Source: Aquabacterium humicola
GTDB lineage: Bacteria > Pseudomonadota > Gammaproteobacteria > Burkholderiales > Burkholderiaceae_C
Length of the DNA stretch: 64,000 bases
NCBI RefSeq assembly: GCF_030167915.1
Contig: NZ_JARGNB010000001.1
Coordinates: 2,170,001 to 2,234,000 of the forward strand
Direction of reading: 5' to 3'
In this document: positions 7,947 to 18,098 of the stretch, piece by piece
How positions within the stretch are numbered: the first letter of the stretch is position 1
Layout of the letters: every line of letters begins with the position of its first letter
Position numbers and translations under genes: made by a program
The notes under the pieces: model-generated
The model's database searches: none
Told to the model about the DNA's origin: nothing
The model's input: the letters and a program-made list of their open reading frames with translations, nothing else

Positions 7947-8894
7947 TCAGTCGACGCCGAAGCCCTGGCGCAGCGATTCGCGCAGGTAGGCCACGAAGGC
8001 CTGCACCGCGCGTGGCACGTAGGGGCTGTAGGGCCGGATCGCATACAGGTGCTCGCCGAAGCTGCCGACCGGCCGCCAGTCGGGCAACACCTCGACCAGC
8101 CGGCCGGCCGCCAGCGCCGCCTGCGCGCTGAAGTCCGGCAGCAGCGCGATGCCCAGCCCGCCCTGCGCCGCCTCGCGCAGCGCCTCGCTGTTGTTGGCGA
8201 CGAAGGGACCGGACACCGGCACCGTCACCTTGGCCGCCGAGCGCGAGCCTTCCGCCTGCGGCACCAGCTGCCACGCCGGCGCCTCGCCGGTGCGCAGGTA
8301 GTGCAGGCAGTCGTGCTGCGCCAGCTCGGCGGGCTGGCCGGGCGTGCCGCGCCGACGCAGGTAGGCGCGGCTGGCGACCAGCACCGAGCGCGTCGCGCAC
8401 AAGGTCCACGCGACGTGCGTGTCCGGCGGGGCATGGGTGTGCCGGATCGCGAGGTCGAAACCCTCCTGCGCCAGCGGGATCAGCCGGTCCGACAGGTCGA
8501 GCTCGATGCGCACCTCGGGATGCGCGCGCAGGAACTCCGCCAGCCGCGGCACGATCTGCTGCCGTGCCAGCGCCACCGGCGCGGTCATCCGCAGCAGACC
8601 GCGCGGCGCCGCGGCGAGGTCCTTGATGCCGGCGAACGCGGTGCCGATGTCCTCGAAGGCGCCGCGCGTCGCGTCGACGAGCTGCTGGCCGGCCTCGGTC
8701 AGCCGCACGCTGCGCGTCGTGCGCCGCACCAGCGGCACGCCGGCGGCGCGTTCGAGCTCGGCGATGCGCGCGCTCATCGCCGCCTTGCTGACCGCCAGGC
8801 GCTGCGCGGCCGCGGTGAAACTGCCGGCGGTGCCGAGCACGGTCAACCAGTGCAGGTGCGACCACAGCGTTTCGACGCGGCGCTCTTCGTCCAT
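7947..8894 (-). CDS. LysR-family transcriptional regulator
   Basis: A 315-residue regulator with an N-terminal winged helix-turn-helix (about residues 10-70: VLGTAGSFTAAAQRLAVSKA, then RIAELERAAGVPLVRRTTRS) and a periplasmic-binding-protein-like effector domain. It belongs to the subgroup with arginine pairs after the HTH (often annotated CrgA/DsdC-like). ATG 8894 is preferred; a GTG at 8954 would add 20 residues and run through the candidate operator. It is divergent from the methylmalonate-semialdehyde dehydrogenase gene, and LysR proteins usually control a divergent neighbour, so that gene is the likely target. Confidence 0.88.
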   Translation of the reverse strand: MDEERRVETLWSHLHWLTVLGTAGSFTAAAQRLAVSKAAMSARIAELERAAGVPLVRRTTRSVRLTEAGQQLVDATRGAFEDIGTAFAGIKDLAAAPRGLLRMTAPVALARQQIVPRLAEFLRAHPEVRIELDLSDRLIPLAQEGFDLAIRHTHAPPDTHVAWTLCATRSVLVASRAYLRRRGTPGQPAELAQHDCLHYLRTGEAPAWQLVPQAEGSRSAAKVTVPVSGPFVANNSEALREAAQGGLGIALLPDFSAQAALAAGRLVEVLPDWRPVGSFGEHLYAIRPYSPYVPRAVQAFVAYLRESLRQGFGVD

Positions 8895-8909
8895 CGCGGC
8901 TGTTCTCGA

Positions 8910-8943
8910 TTCAGATGGCTGATTGTTCGCCAATCTGAACAAT
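8910..8943. promoter_or_regulatory. LysR-type operator region with nested palindromes
   Basis: Between the divergent starts two inverted repeats overlap: TTCAGAT (8910-8916) with ATCTGAA (8933-8939), and ATTGTTC (8922-8928) with GAACAAT (8937-8943). Such dyads in the shared region are typical of LysR recognition and activation sites. The AT-rich composition also fits promoters in both directions. Confidence 0.6.
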
Positions 8944-9028
8944 GAATCCACCACCAGCGCCTAGCGCGGCGCCGGGTCGAGTCCTAGACTGCCCGCTTCC
9001 CCCCGACCACATGCCAGGAGACAGCGCC

Positions 9029-10549
<1,521 letters not shown>

Positions 10550-10615
10550 TCGCGCGGCGCACGCCGGCTGTAGGGGGGTCTCAAGCCCGGCGCCGGTCGA
10601 GCCGATAGAGCATCG

Positions 10616-11584
10616 ATGGCCGACCCGACCTTTCTCGCCGCGAAGATCCTGCTGCTCGAGCACGACGTGCAGCACTATGCACGGCTGCTCGAGTTCTGCG
10701 AGCAGCTGGGCCTGGTGACCGTGCCCTGCGCCGCGGCCAACGCCATGGATGCGCTGGCGCAGCACAAGGACCTGGCCGGCGTGCTGCTGGCCGAGGACCT
10801 GCCCTGCTGCGACGGGCTGCCGAACGGGCTGAAGCTCGCCCAGGCGCTGCACCGCCAGCGCCCGGAGCTGCCGATCTTCCTGCGCCGCACCACCGCGCGC
10901 GCGCTCACCGACGACGAGGCCCGCGCCGTCACGCACCCGTGGCCGAGCGACGACCTGGCGCCGCTGCGCGCGCATGTCGAGCGCAGCCTGTTCGGCCTGC
11001 GCTACCCGACCGTGCTGGTGCAGGGCATCCTCGACCTGTCGCTACACGCGCTGCGCTCGACCTTTCCCAACGCCCAGGTCGAGCACGAGCCGCCCTACGT
11101 GGTGCACGACCGCATCATCTACGGCCAGGTGTCGACCTTGATCGCGCTGGAAAGCACCTGGTGCCGCGGCTACATGATGCTGCAGACCGAAGAAGGCGCG
11201 CTGCGCCAGGGCATGGCGCAGGGCCTGGGCTACGAAGGTGTCGGCGGCGACCTGGGTTTCCGCGAGCTGAACCACCTGCTCGGCGAGACGACGAACCTGA
11301 TCTGGGGCGCATTCAAGAACCGCTACATCCCGCCGCAGGCCTTCGCCAACCAGCAGACGCAGGTGCCGATCGTCATCAATCACGAGCAGAAGTACATCTC
11401 GTTCGGGTCGCAGGACCCGCAGCTGTGCATCCGCTACCAGCTGACCGATCCGCGGCGCCCGCGCCAGCGGCCGCTGACCATCGTGCAGCGCTTCATCTTC
11501 AACCTGCTGTTCGAAGCCGAGGCCTTCACCGAGTTCGCCGAAGCCACGAACGTCGCCGCGACCGGCGAGCTCGAGCTGTTCTGA
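10616..11584 (+). CDS. CheX-type phosphatase with a degenerate receiver domain
   Basis: A 322-residue two-part protein. Residues 10-120 look like a receiver domain, but the phosphoacceptor position in VLLAEDLP appears to hold Ala instead of Asp, so it is probably not phosphorylated. Residues 125-310 resemble CheX/CheC-type phosphatases of CheY-P, including a segment FRELNHLLGETTNLIWG with the E-x-x-N pattern (ETTN) used in catalysis. The next gene, 7 bases downstream, is a CheY-like receiver, the natural substrate. No other chemotaxis gene is nearby. Role in signal termination is inferred from the family. Confidence 0.78.
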   Translation: MADPTFLAAKILLLEHDVQHYARLLEFCEQLGLVTVPCAAANAMDALAQHKDLAGVLLAEDLPCCDGLPNGLKLAQALHRQRPELPIFLRRTTARALTDDEARAVTHPWPSDDLAPLRAHVERSLFGLRYPTVLVQGILDLSLHALRSTFPNAQVEHEPPYVVHDRIIYGQVSTLIALESTWCRGYMMLQTEEGALRQGMAQGLGYEGVGGDLGFRELNHLLGETTNLIWGAFKNRYIPPQAFANQQTQVPIVINHEQKYISFGSQDPQLCIRYQLTDPRRPRQRPLTIVQRFIFNLLFEAEAFTEFAEATNVAATGELELF

Positions 11585-11591
11585 TCCCACC

Positions 11592-11960
11592 ATGGCCCAG
11601 GTTCTGATCGTCGACGACTCCAGCACGATGCGCGAGATCGTTTCGTCCTTCCTGACGCAGAACGGCTTCGAGGTCGCGGTGGCCAACGACGGCCGCGATG
11701 GCCTGCGCTGCCTGCAGGACGATCCCGGCATCCGGCTCGTCGTCAGCGACATCAACATGCCCAACATGGATGGCCTGACGATGGCCGAGAAGATCCGCAA
11801 GGACCTCGGCAACACCGCCGTGCGCATCGTGATGCTGACCACCGAGGACAACGCCAGCATGCGCGCGCGCGGCAAGGACATCGGCGTCAACGGCTGGATC
11901 GTCAAGCCCTTCCGCGGCGAGGCGGTGCTGGGGCCGTTCCGCAAGCTCTGCGGGATGTGA
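11592..11960 (+). CDS. CheY-like single-domain response regulator
   Basis: A 122-residue receiver domain with all key residues: acidic pair D8-D9, phosphoacceptor D53 (VVSDINMPNMDG), T83/T84 (IVMLTTED) and K105 (GWIVKPF). It has no output domain, as in CheY. It follows the CheX-like gene by 7 bases in an apparent two-gene operon, which makes a phosphorylation/dephosphorylation pair likely. The upstream kinase is not identifiable locally; the PAS histidine kinase at 27-29 kb is one of several possibilities. Confidence 0.93.
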   Translation: MAQVLIVDDSSTMREIVSSFLTQNGFEVAVANDGRDGLRCLQDDPGIRLVVSDINMPNMDGLTMAEKIRKDLGNTAVRIVMLTTEDNASMRARGKDIGVNGWIVKPFRGEAVLGPFRKLCGM

Positions 11961-11986
11961 GCGCGGCCCGGCGCGCACTGCGCCGG

Positions 11987-12823
11987 TCAGAGCTTCTCGG
12001 TTTCGCCCGCCTTCGGCTGCCACTTCATCAGCCGGCGCTCGATGCGGCCGACGCCGGCGTCCAGCGCCAGCGCGAAGCCGGTCAGCACCAGGATGCCGGC
12101 CATCACCGTGTTGATGTCGAACACGCCTTCGGCCTGGTGGATCAGGTAGCCGACGCCGCTGGCGGAGCCGAGGTACTCACCGACCACCGCGCCGACGAAG
12201 GCCAGCCCGACGCTGGTATGCAGCGAGCTGAAGACCCAGCTGGTCGCGCTGGGCAGGTAGACATGGCGCAGCAGCTGGCGCCGCGTCGCGCCCAGCATGC
12301 GCGCATTGGCCAGGATCACCGGGCTCACCTCGCGCACGCCCTGGTAGACGTTGAAGAAGACGATGAAGAAGACCAGCGTGACGCCGAGCGCGACCTTGCT
12401 GGCGATGCCCAGCCCGAACCACACCGCGAAGATCGGCGCGAGGATGATGCGCGGCATCGAGTTCAGCGCCTTGATGTAGGGCTCCAGCAGCGCGCTGGCC
12501 ATCGGCTGCAGAGCCAGCCAGAGGCCGAAGCCGAGGCCGAAGACCGCGCCGAAGGCGAACGCCAGCACGGTCTCGACCAGCGTCACCCAGAGATGCGCAT
12601 AGATGTCCGCATCGATCACGAACCACTTCCAGATGCGGCCTGCCACCTGCAGCGGCTCGCCGAAGAAGAACGCGGCCTGGCGGTCGTTCTCGAACACGAC
12701 GTTCGGCAGCAGCCCGGGTGTCGTCAACGCCCACCAGACCCCGAACACCGCCACCAGCAGCAGCAGCTGCCAGATCCGCAGGTTGCGCGGGTTCGGCTTG
12801 ATCGCTTGCCACATCGCGCTCAC
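11987..12823 (-). CDS. ABC importer permease (SsuC/TauC type)
   Basis: A 278-residue inner-membrane permease with six or so hydrophobic segments and the cytoplasmic EAA-type loop GATRRQLLRHVYLPSATSWVF (ends GATRRQLLR and LPSATSWVF), which couples to the ATPase. It belongs to the binding-protein-dependent family for sulfonates, taurine, nitrate or aromatic acids. The GTG start at 12823 overlaps the ATPase stop codon (GTGA), indicating translational coupling; an ATG at 12814 is an alternative. It is the last gene of a three-gene minus-strand operon (binding protein, ATPase, permease). Confidence 0.88.
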   Translation of the reverse strand: MSAMWQAIKPNPRNLRIWQLLLLVAVFGVWWALTTPGLLPNVVFENDRQAAFFFGEPLQVAGRIWKWFVIDADIYAHLWVTLVETVLAFAFGAVFGLGFGLWLALQPMASALLEPYIKALNSMPRIILAPIFAVWFGLGIASKVALGVTLVFFIVFFNVYQGVREVSPVILANARMLGATRRQLLRHVYLPSATSWVFSSLHTSVGLAFVGAVVGEYLGSASGVGYLIHQAEGVFDINTVMAGILVLTGFALALDAGVGRIERRLMKWQPKAGETEKL

Positions 12824-13647
12824 GCCTCCTGCGGCTGCAACTGCTGCCGGTAGCCCTTGAGCACCTCGTCGCGCAGCACCGACCAGATGGCCTTGTGCAG
12901 GTCGATGAAGCGCGGCGTCGTGCGCACCTCGGCAACGTCACGCGGCCGTTCGAGGTCGACCGTGAACTCGCCGATCGGCCGCGACGCCGGGCCGGCACTC
13001 ATGACCACCACGCGGTCGCTCATCGCGATGGCTTCGTCGAGGTCGTGGGTGATGAAGAGCACCGCCTTGCGCTTCTGCTGCCACAAGTCGAGCACCTCGT
13101 TCTCCATCAGCTGCCGCGTCTGGATGTCCAGCGCCGAGAACGGCTCGTCCATCAGGATGATGTCGGGGTCGAGCACCAGCACCTGCGCGAGGCTGGTGCG
13201 CTTGCGCATGCCGCCGGACAGCTGGTGCGGATAGCGGTCGCCGAAACCACCGAGGCCGACGCGGCGCAGCCAGGCTTCGGCCTGCTCGCGGGCCTGCGCC
13301 TCTGGCACGCCGCGGAACTCCAGGCCAGCCATCACGTTGCCGAGCGCGCTGCGCCACGGCATCAGGCTCTCGGCCTGGAACATGTAGCCGGCGCGCGCAT
13401 TGAGGCCGGCCAGCGGCGCGCCGAACACCTCGACCGTGCCGGCGCTGGGACTCAGCAGCCCGGCCGCGACGTTCAGCAGCGTGCTCTTGCCGCAGCCGGT
13501 GGGGCCGACGACCGAGACGAACTCGCCCGCGCCGACGGCCAGCGTCACCTGGTCGACCGCGGTGTAGCGCTGCGCCGCCTCGTCGCGCGAGACGAAGGTG
13601 CAGCGCACGCCGGTGAGGCGCAGCGCCGGTGCGTCAGGCGACGCCAT
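12820..13647 (-). CDS. ABC importer ATPase (SsuB/TauB type)
   Basis: A 275-residue ATP-binding subunit. Walker A is GPTGCGKST (residues 48-56), the signature is LSGGM (143-147) and Walker B ends LMDEPF (165-170). The H-loop ITHDLDEA follows. The pattern and length match the NitT/TauT group. Its ATG (13647) overlaps the stop of the binding-protein gene (TGATG), and its stop overlaps the permease start, so the three genes are translationally coupled. It energises import through the downstream permease. Confidence 0.9.
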   Translation of the reverse strand: MASPDAPALRLTGVRCTFVSRDEAAQRYTAVDQVTLAVGAGEFVSVVGPTGCGKSTLLNVAAGLLSPSAGTVEVFGAPLAGLNARAGYMFQAESLMPWRSALGNVMAGLEFRGVPEAQAREQAEAWLRRVGLGGFGDRYPHQLSGGMRKRTSLAQVLVLDPDIILMDEPFSALDIQTRQLMENEVLDLWQQKRKAVLFITHDLDEAIAMSDRVVVMSAGPASRPIGEFTVDLERPRDVAEVRTTPRFIDLHKAIWSVLRDEVLKGYRQQLQPQEA

Positions 13648-14684
13648 CAGCCCTTCGGGTACTTGAGGTTCGCCGCCTTCGCGAACTCGTTCGTGTAGAC
13701 CGCCTTCAGGTCCAGCGTCGCCTTGGCGATCTCCGGGTCGATGCTGGCGAGCGCGCGGCGCGCGGTCTCGGCGCCGGCCTCCGGGAACAGGCCGTCGGGC
13801 GACAGCGCGCCCTTGGCGGCCAGGAAGGCATCGATGTAGACCGCGCGGTCGCCGAGCAGGTAGCTCTCGGGCACGGTCTTGATGATGTCGCCCGGGCCGG
13901 CGGCCTGGATCCACTTGTCGGCGCGCACGATCGCGTTGACCAGCGCCTGCACCGTACGCGGATGTTTGTCGACGAAGGCCTGCGGCAGGTACAGGCAGGC
14001 CGCGGGCATCGGGCCGCCGAAGACCTTGTCGGCCTCGGCGACGACGCGCGTATCGGAGACGATCTTCAGGTCGTTCGAGCGCTGCAGCAGCGAGATCACC
14101 GGGTCGAGGTTGGAGATCGCGTCGATCTGCCCCGAGCGCATCGCCGCCACCGCGCCGTTGCCCGCGCCGACGCCGATGATGCTGACGTCGCTCGGCTTCA
14201 GGCCGGCCTTCGCCAGCACGAAGTTGGTCATCACGTTGGTCGAGCTGCCGGGCGCGGTGACGCCGACCTTCTTGCCCTTCAGGTCGGCGATCGACTTGAA
14301 GTTCGGCATCGTCTTCGGGTTGACGCCGAGCACGATCTGCGGCGCGCGGCCCATCAGCACGACGGCGCGCAGCCGCTGGCCCTTGGCCTGCATGTTCACC
14401 GTGTGCTCGAAGGCGCCGCTGACGACGTCGGCGCTGCCGCCGATCAGCGCGCGCAGGGCCTGCGAGCCCCCGGCGAAGTCGACGATCTGCAGCTCCAGCC
14501 CTTCGGCCTTGAAGTAGCCCAGCTGCTCGGCGATGGTCAGCGGCAGGTAGTACAGCAGGTTCTTGCCGCCGACGGCGAGCGTCAGCTTCGGTTTCTCCAG
14601 CGCGGTCTGCGCGTGCAGCAGGCTGGGCAGGGCGGCGGCCAGCGCGGGCGTGGCGGCGATCAGGGTGCGGCGGCGAAGCGTCAT
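13647..14684 (-). CDS. ABC importer substrate-binding protein (NMT1/SsuA-like)
   Basis: A 345-residue periplasmic binding protein. The N-terminus (TLRRRTLIAATPALAAALP, cleavage around HAQ at 24-26) is an export signal, possibly Tat-type because of the RRR. The mature domain has the NMT1/SsuA pattern: LPLTIAEQLGYFKAEGLELQ near residue 46, GGSQALRALIGGSADV, and a LKGKKVGVTAPGSSTN hinge segment. Relatives bind sulfonates, taurine, thiamine precursors or aromatics; the ligand cannot be read from sequence. First gene of the importer operon, divergent from an SDR gene with 59 bases between starts. Confidence 0.85.
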   Translation of the reverse strand: MTLRRRTLIAATPALAAALPSLLHAQTALEKPKLTLAVGGKNLLYYLPLTIAEQLGYFKAEGLELQIVDFAGGSQALRALIGGSADVVSGAFEHTVNMQAKGQRLRAVVLMGRAPQIVLGVNPKTMPNFKSIADLKGKKVGVTAPGSSTNVMTNFVLAKAGLKPSDVSIIGVGAGNGAVAAMRSGQIDAISNLDPVISLLQRSNDLKIVSDTRVVAEADKVFGGPMPAACLYLPQAFVDKHPRTVQALVNAIVRADKWIQAAGPGDIIKTVPESYLLGDRAVYIDAFLAAKGALSPDGLFPEAGAETARRALASIDPEIAKATLDLKAVYTNEFAKAANLKYPKG

Positions 14685-14743
14685 GGGCGGAGGACCGGCA
14701 GGGGTTCGGATCGACGACTGTACCCAAGCCGCACAATGGTGCG

Positions 14744-15493
14744 ATGAATACCGGCACCATCCTGATCACCGGCGGCAGCCGCGGCATCGGTGCCGCGGCC
14801 GCGCTGGATCTCGCGCGGCGCGGCTTCGACGTCGCGATCAACTACCAGCGCGACGAAACGTCCGCGGCGGCGGTCGCCGGCCAGGTGCGCGCGCTCGGGC
14901 GCCAGGCGACGACCGTGCAGGCCGACGTCGCCGACGAAGCCCAGGTCGAGGCGATGTTCGCGCGCCTCGATGCCGACGCGCCGCCGCTGGCAGGCCTCGT
15001 CAACAACGCCGGCATCGTCGCGATGAAGGCCCGGCTCGATCAGATGGACGTCGCCCGCTGGCGCCGCATGTTCGACATCAACGTGATCGGCACGCTGCTG
15101 TGCAGCCGCGCGGCGGTGAAGCGCCTGAGCATCCGCCATGGCGGCCGCGGCGGCGCGATCGTCAACCTGTCGAGCGTCGCCGCGGTGCTGGGTGCACCGG
15201 CGATGTACGTCGACTACGCGGCCAGCAAGGGCGCGATCGACAGCTTCACGATCGGCCTAGCGCGCGAGCTGGCCGCCGAGGGCGTGCGCGTCAACGCGGT
15301 GCGGCCCGGCATCATCGACACCGACATCCACGCGGCCAGCGGCGACCGCGCGCGGCCGCAGAAATCGACCGACCTGATCCCGATGCAGCGCCCCGGCCGC
15401 GCCGAGGAAGTGGCCGCGGCGATCGGCTGGCTGCTGAGCGCCGAGGCGAGCTACACGACCGGCGCGCTGCTGGATGTTGGCGGCGGGCGCTGA
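14744..15493 (+). CDS. Short-chain dehydrogenase/reductase
   Basis: A 249-residue classical SDR. The cofactor motif TGGSRGIG (residues 9-16), NNAG (87-90), catalytic Ser in NLSSVAAV (about 143-144), and YAASK (Y158, K162) are all present. It resembles FabG-like sugar or 3-oxoacyl reductases with an NADPH preference, but the substrate is unknown. It ends 45 bases before the convergent TonB-dependent receptor gene and is divergent from the ABC operon. Confidence 0.88.
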   Translation: MNTGTILITGGSRGIGAAAALDLARRGFDVAINYQRDETSAAAVAGQVRALGRQATTVQADVADEAQVEAMFARLDADAPPLAGLVNNAGIVAMKARLDQMDVARWRRMFDINVIGTLLCSRAAVKRLSIRHGGRGGAIVNLSSVAAVLGAPAMYVDYAASKGAIDSFTIGLARELAAEGVRVNAVRPGIIDTDIHAASGDRARPQKSTDLIPMQRPGRAEEVAAAIGWLLSAEASYTTGALLDVGGGR

Positions 15494-15537
15494 CGCACCC
15501 GCGTGTCGCCGGCGGGCGCGGCACGCGGCGGCCGGCC

Positions 15538-17919
15538 TCAGAACCGCAGCTCGGCGCGCAGCGTGACGGTGGTGTAGCTGCGCGCCACCGTGTCCTGCGT
15601 CTGCCAGCCGCCGTTGTCCAGCAGCACGGTGCTGCCGGTCTCGTAGTCCAGCGGCCCGGCGTTGGAGACCGACAGCCGCGCGCTTGCCGACGGCCCGAAG
15701 CGCCACAGCGCGTAGGCGTCGAGCACCCGCTTGCGGCCCTGGCGGGAGGCCTGGTCGTCGAGCTGCTGCACGATGAAGGACGGCGTGAAGTTCAGGTTGC
15801 CGCCGATGGTCAGCGGCGTGCCCCGCAGCGGAAGGTCGAAGCCGAGGTTGGCGGTGTAGCGCGGCTGCTGGTCGAGCCGGTTGTCGGGGCCGCGCACGCC
15901 GTCCACACGCGACCACAAGAGACTCAGGTTGCCGCGCAGCGACAGCGGCAGCTCGGTCTGCCACAGGTCCGACGCGCGGACCTTGCCTTCGAGCTCGAGG
16001 CCCGCCGACAGTGCGCCGCCGATGTTCCGCGGCCGCGACACGTAGCGCGACTGCGCCGGGTCGCCCGAGGTCTCGAGCCGCGTCACGCGGCGGATCAAGT
16101 CGTCGATGCTGCGCACGAAGACATTCGCGCTGACGATGCCGCCGGCGTCGAGGTAATGCTCGTAGGCGAGGTCCAGGCCCCAGGCCAGCTCGGGCTTCAG
16201 CGCCGGGTTGCCGGCGCGGTCCGGGTTGGTCTCGCTGTTCGGCCGCACCGTGGGTTGCGGGCGGGCGATCAGGTCCGAGGTGTTCGGCGCGCGGTAGCTG
16301 CGCGTCAGGCCGAGGCGGATCTGGTCGCGCGGCGCACTCGTAGGCGCATCCTGCAGCTTCCACACCATGTGCACCAAGGGGGTCAGCACGCTGCTGCGGT
16401 TGCGCAGGTCGTCGAGCGCCGAATCGCTGCGCGTCTCGATGCCTTCCCAGCGCAGGCCGGCGTAGAAGGAGAAGGTCTTGCTCCAGTCCCACTCGTCCTG
16501 CGCGAACGCCGCCACGCGCAGCGTGCGCGCCTCGAGGTTCTCGCCGTATTCGGCGAACAGCAGCTCGCCGTCGCGTTCGGTGCGGCGGCGGTCGCGGCGC
16601 TCGCCGCGCGCCAGCTCCCAACCGGCCGAGAAGCTGTGGCGCTCGGCGATCAGCTGCGAGAACTTGCCGTTGAAGTCGATCGACAGGTCGCGCTGCGAGA
16701 CGTCGTCGTCGCGCCGGTGGTCGAGGCCGTCGGCATCGTCGAACTCCAGGCGCTGTGTGCGGCTGTCGCTGCGGGCCAGCATGCTGCCGAAGCGCATCTG
16801 CAGCCGGCCGCCGTTGCCGGTGGGCCGCATCCAGGTGCCGTTCAGGCGGGCCATGCGGGTGTCGTAGCGGCTGTCCGAGTGGGCGAAGGCATAGGGCTGC
16901 GCATCGACGCCGGCGGCCGGCAGGCCCTGCGCCGGGGTCTGGCGCAGCGTGCTGTCGCTGCGGCCGCGGCTGCCCATCGCACTGAGAAAGGGCTGCAGGT
17001 CCAGCGACTCCCCGGGCGCGAGCCGGAACTGCAGCCGCGAGGTCAAGAAGAGGCCCTGGCGCACGTCGCGGCCGAGCACCGTGTTCAGCTGCTCCAGCAC
17101 GGGGTCGCCATCGGCATCGAAGCGCCGCGTGGTGCCGCGGCTCTCGTTGCCCTCGGTGCGGCGGTAGGCGCTGACGGTGACGTTGTAGCCGAGCGTCTCG
17201 GTCTGGCCGCTGTAGAGCCAGTTCAACCCGGCCTGCGGCCGGTCGTCTTCGAAGCCGCCGCCGAACTTGACGTCGTTGGCCTGGCGCTTGAAATCGTCGC
17301 GCATGATCACGTTGATCGTGCCGGCGATCGCCCGCGCGCCATGCTCGGCCACCGGTGCGCGCATGATCTCGATGCGCTCGATCTGCTCCGGCGCGATCGA
17401 GTCGAGCGAGAAGCCGAACGGCATGCGCTGGCCGTCGATCAGGATCTGCGTGTAGCCGCCGCCCATGCCGCGCATGCGGATCTGCCCGCCGCGGCCCGGT
17501 GGCCCGCCGAGCGTCACGCCCGGCAGGCGCTTGAGCACCTCGCCGAGCGTGCCGTCGCCCATGCGGTCGATCTCCTCGCGGCCGTAGACGATGCGCGACG
17601 CGGTCGAGCGGCGGCGGTCCGCCTGGCTGTCGACGCCGGTATTGCCGATGACCTCGACCTGCTGCGCCGGCGTGGCGGCCGGACCGCGGCGCGGCGCGGT
17701 GGGCGTTGCAGCGGGAGCGGAAGCAGGAGCGGGAGCGGCCGACGCCGCCGATGCCGCCGCCGCGGGCGCTGACGCCGCCTGCGGCGCCGCGGAGGCCGCA
17801 CGCGCCGGCGGCAGCGGCGTGGTCCCTTGGGCCAGCGCGGCACAGGGCAGCCAGGCGCCAAGCATCACGGCGCGAAGGGGTCGGAAGGTCGGCACGTTGG
17901 CGGCGGGGCGGGCGATCAC
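15538..17919 (-). CDS. TonB-dependent outer-membrane receptor
   Basis: A 793-residue receptor. It has a signal peptide (cleavage probably after ALAQ, about residue 31), then an unusual alanine/proline-rich linker (about 35-80) before the plug. The plug is evident from VEVIGNTG, GEVLKRLPGVTLGG, GGYTQILIDGQRMP and ERIEIMRAPVAEHGARAIAGTINVI (named here by its ends). A long beta-barrel follows, ending in Phe as outer-membrane proteins do. No N-terminal STN domain is seen, so it probably lacks surface signalling. The ligand (siderophore, haem, cobalamin, sugar) is not evident, and no riboswitch or Fur box is obvious upstream. It is downstream of egtD in the same orientation. Confidence 0.9.
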   Translation of the reverse strand: MIARPAANVPTFRPLRAVMLGAWLPCAALAQGTTPLPPARAASAAPQAASAPAAAASAASAAPAPASAPAATPTAPRRGPAATPAQQVEVIGNTGVDSQADRRRSTASRIVYGREEIDRMGDGTLGEVLKRLPGVTLGGPPGRGGQIRMRGMGGGYTQILIDGQRMPFGFSLDSIAPEQIERIEIMRAPVAEHGARAIAGTINVIMRDDFKRQANDVKFGGGFEDDRPQAGLNWLYSGQTETLGYNVTVSAYRRTEGNESRGTTRRFDADGDPVLEQLNTVLGRDVRQGLFLTSRLQFRLAPGESLDLQPFLSAMGSRGRSDSTLRQTPAQGLPAAGVDAQPYAFAHSDSRYDTRMARLNGTWMRPTGNGGRLQMRFGSMLARSDSRTQRLEFDDADGLDHRRDDDVSQRDLSIDFNGKFSQLIAERHSFSAGWELARGERRDRRRTERDGELLFAEYGENLEARTLRVAAFAQDEWDWSKTFSFYAGLRWEGIETRSDSALDDLRNRSSVLTPLVHMVWKLQDAPTSAPRDQIRLGLTRSYRAPNTSDLIARPQPTVRPNSETNPDRAGNPALKPELAWGLDLAYEHYLDAGGIVSANVFVRSIDDLIRRVTRLETSGDPAQSRYVSRPRNIGGALSAGLELEGKVRASDLWQTELPLSLRGNLSLLWSRVDGVRGPDNRLDQQPRYTANLGFDLPLRGTPLTIGGNLNFTPSFIVQQLDDQASRQGRKRVLDAYALWRFGPSASARLSVSNAGPLDYETGSTVLLDNGGWQTQDTVARSYTTVTLRAELRF

Positions 17920-18077
17920 GGCGCGGCAGCATGCCGCTCGCCGGTAAACGCGGTGTGAAGCGTGCCGCGATTGTCGCGGCGGGCAGACACCGCCCGAGGC
18001 TGCTGCCCGAGCCCGCCGCGCCAGGCCTCCCGACCGGCCGCCCCACCAGGCCGCCTCACACCCGCCTCACAGACCGT

Positions 18078-18097
18078 CGCGCGCGCCGGCGCGCGCG
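18078..18097. repeat. 20-base perfect GC palindrome beside the egtD stop
   Basis: The run 18078-18097 is its own reverse complement (10 bases each side of the centre) and consists only of G and C. It begins one base after the egtD stop codon. It could form a hairpin in the transcript, but no T run follows, so a terminator is not supported. Confidence 0.5.
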
Positions 18098-18098
18098 C

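Noticed and set aside
8895-8954. Extended LysR start at GTG 8954
   Set aside because: It would place 20 atypical residues before the helix-turn-helix and translate through the operator dyads; ATG 8894 gives the normal family N-terminus.
17920-18098. Riboswitch or Fur box upstream of the TonB-dependent receptor
   Set aside because: The region is GC-rich with several hairpins, but none of the conserved cobalamin, TPP or Fur-box patterns is present.
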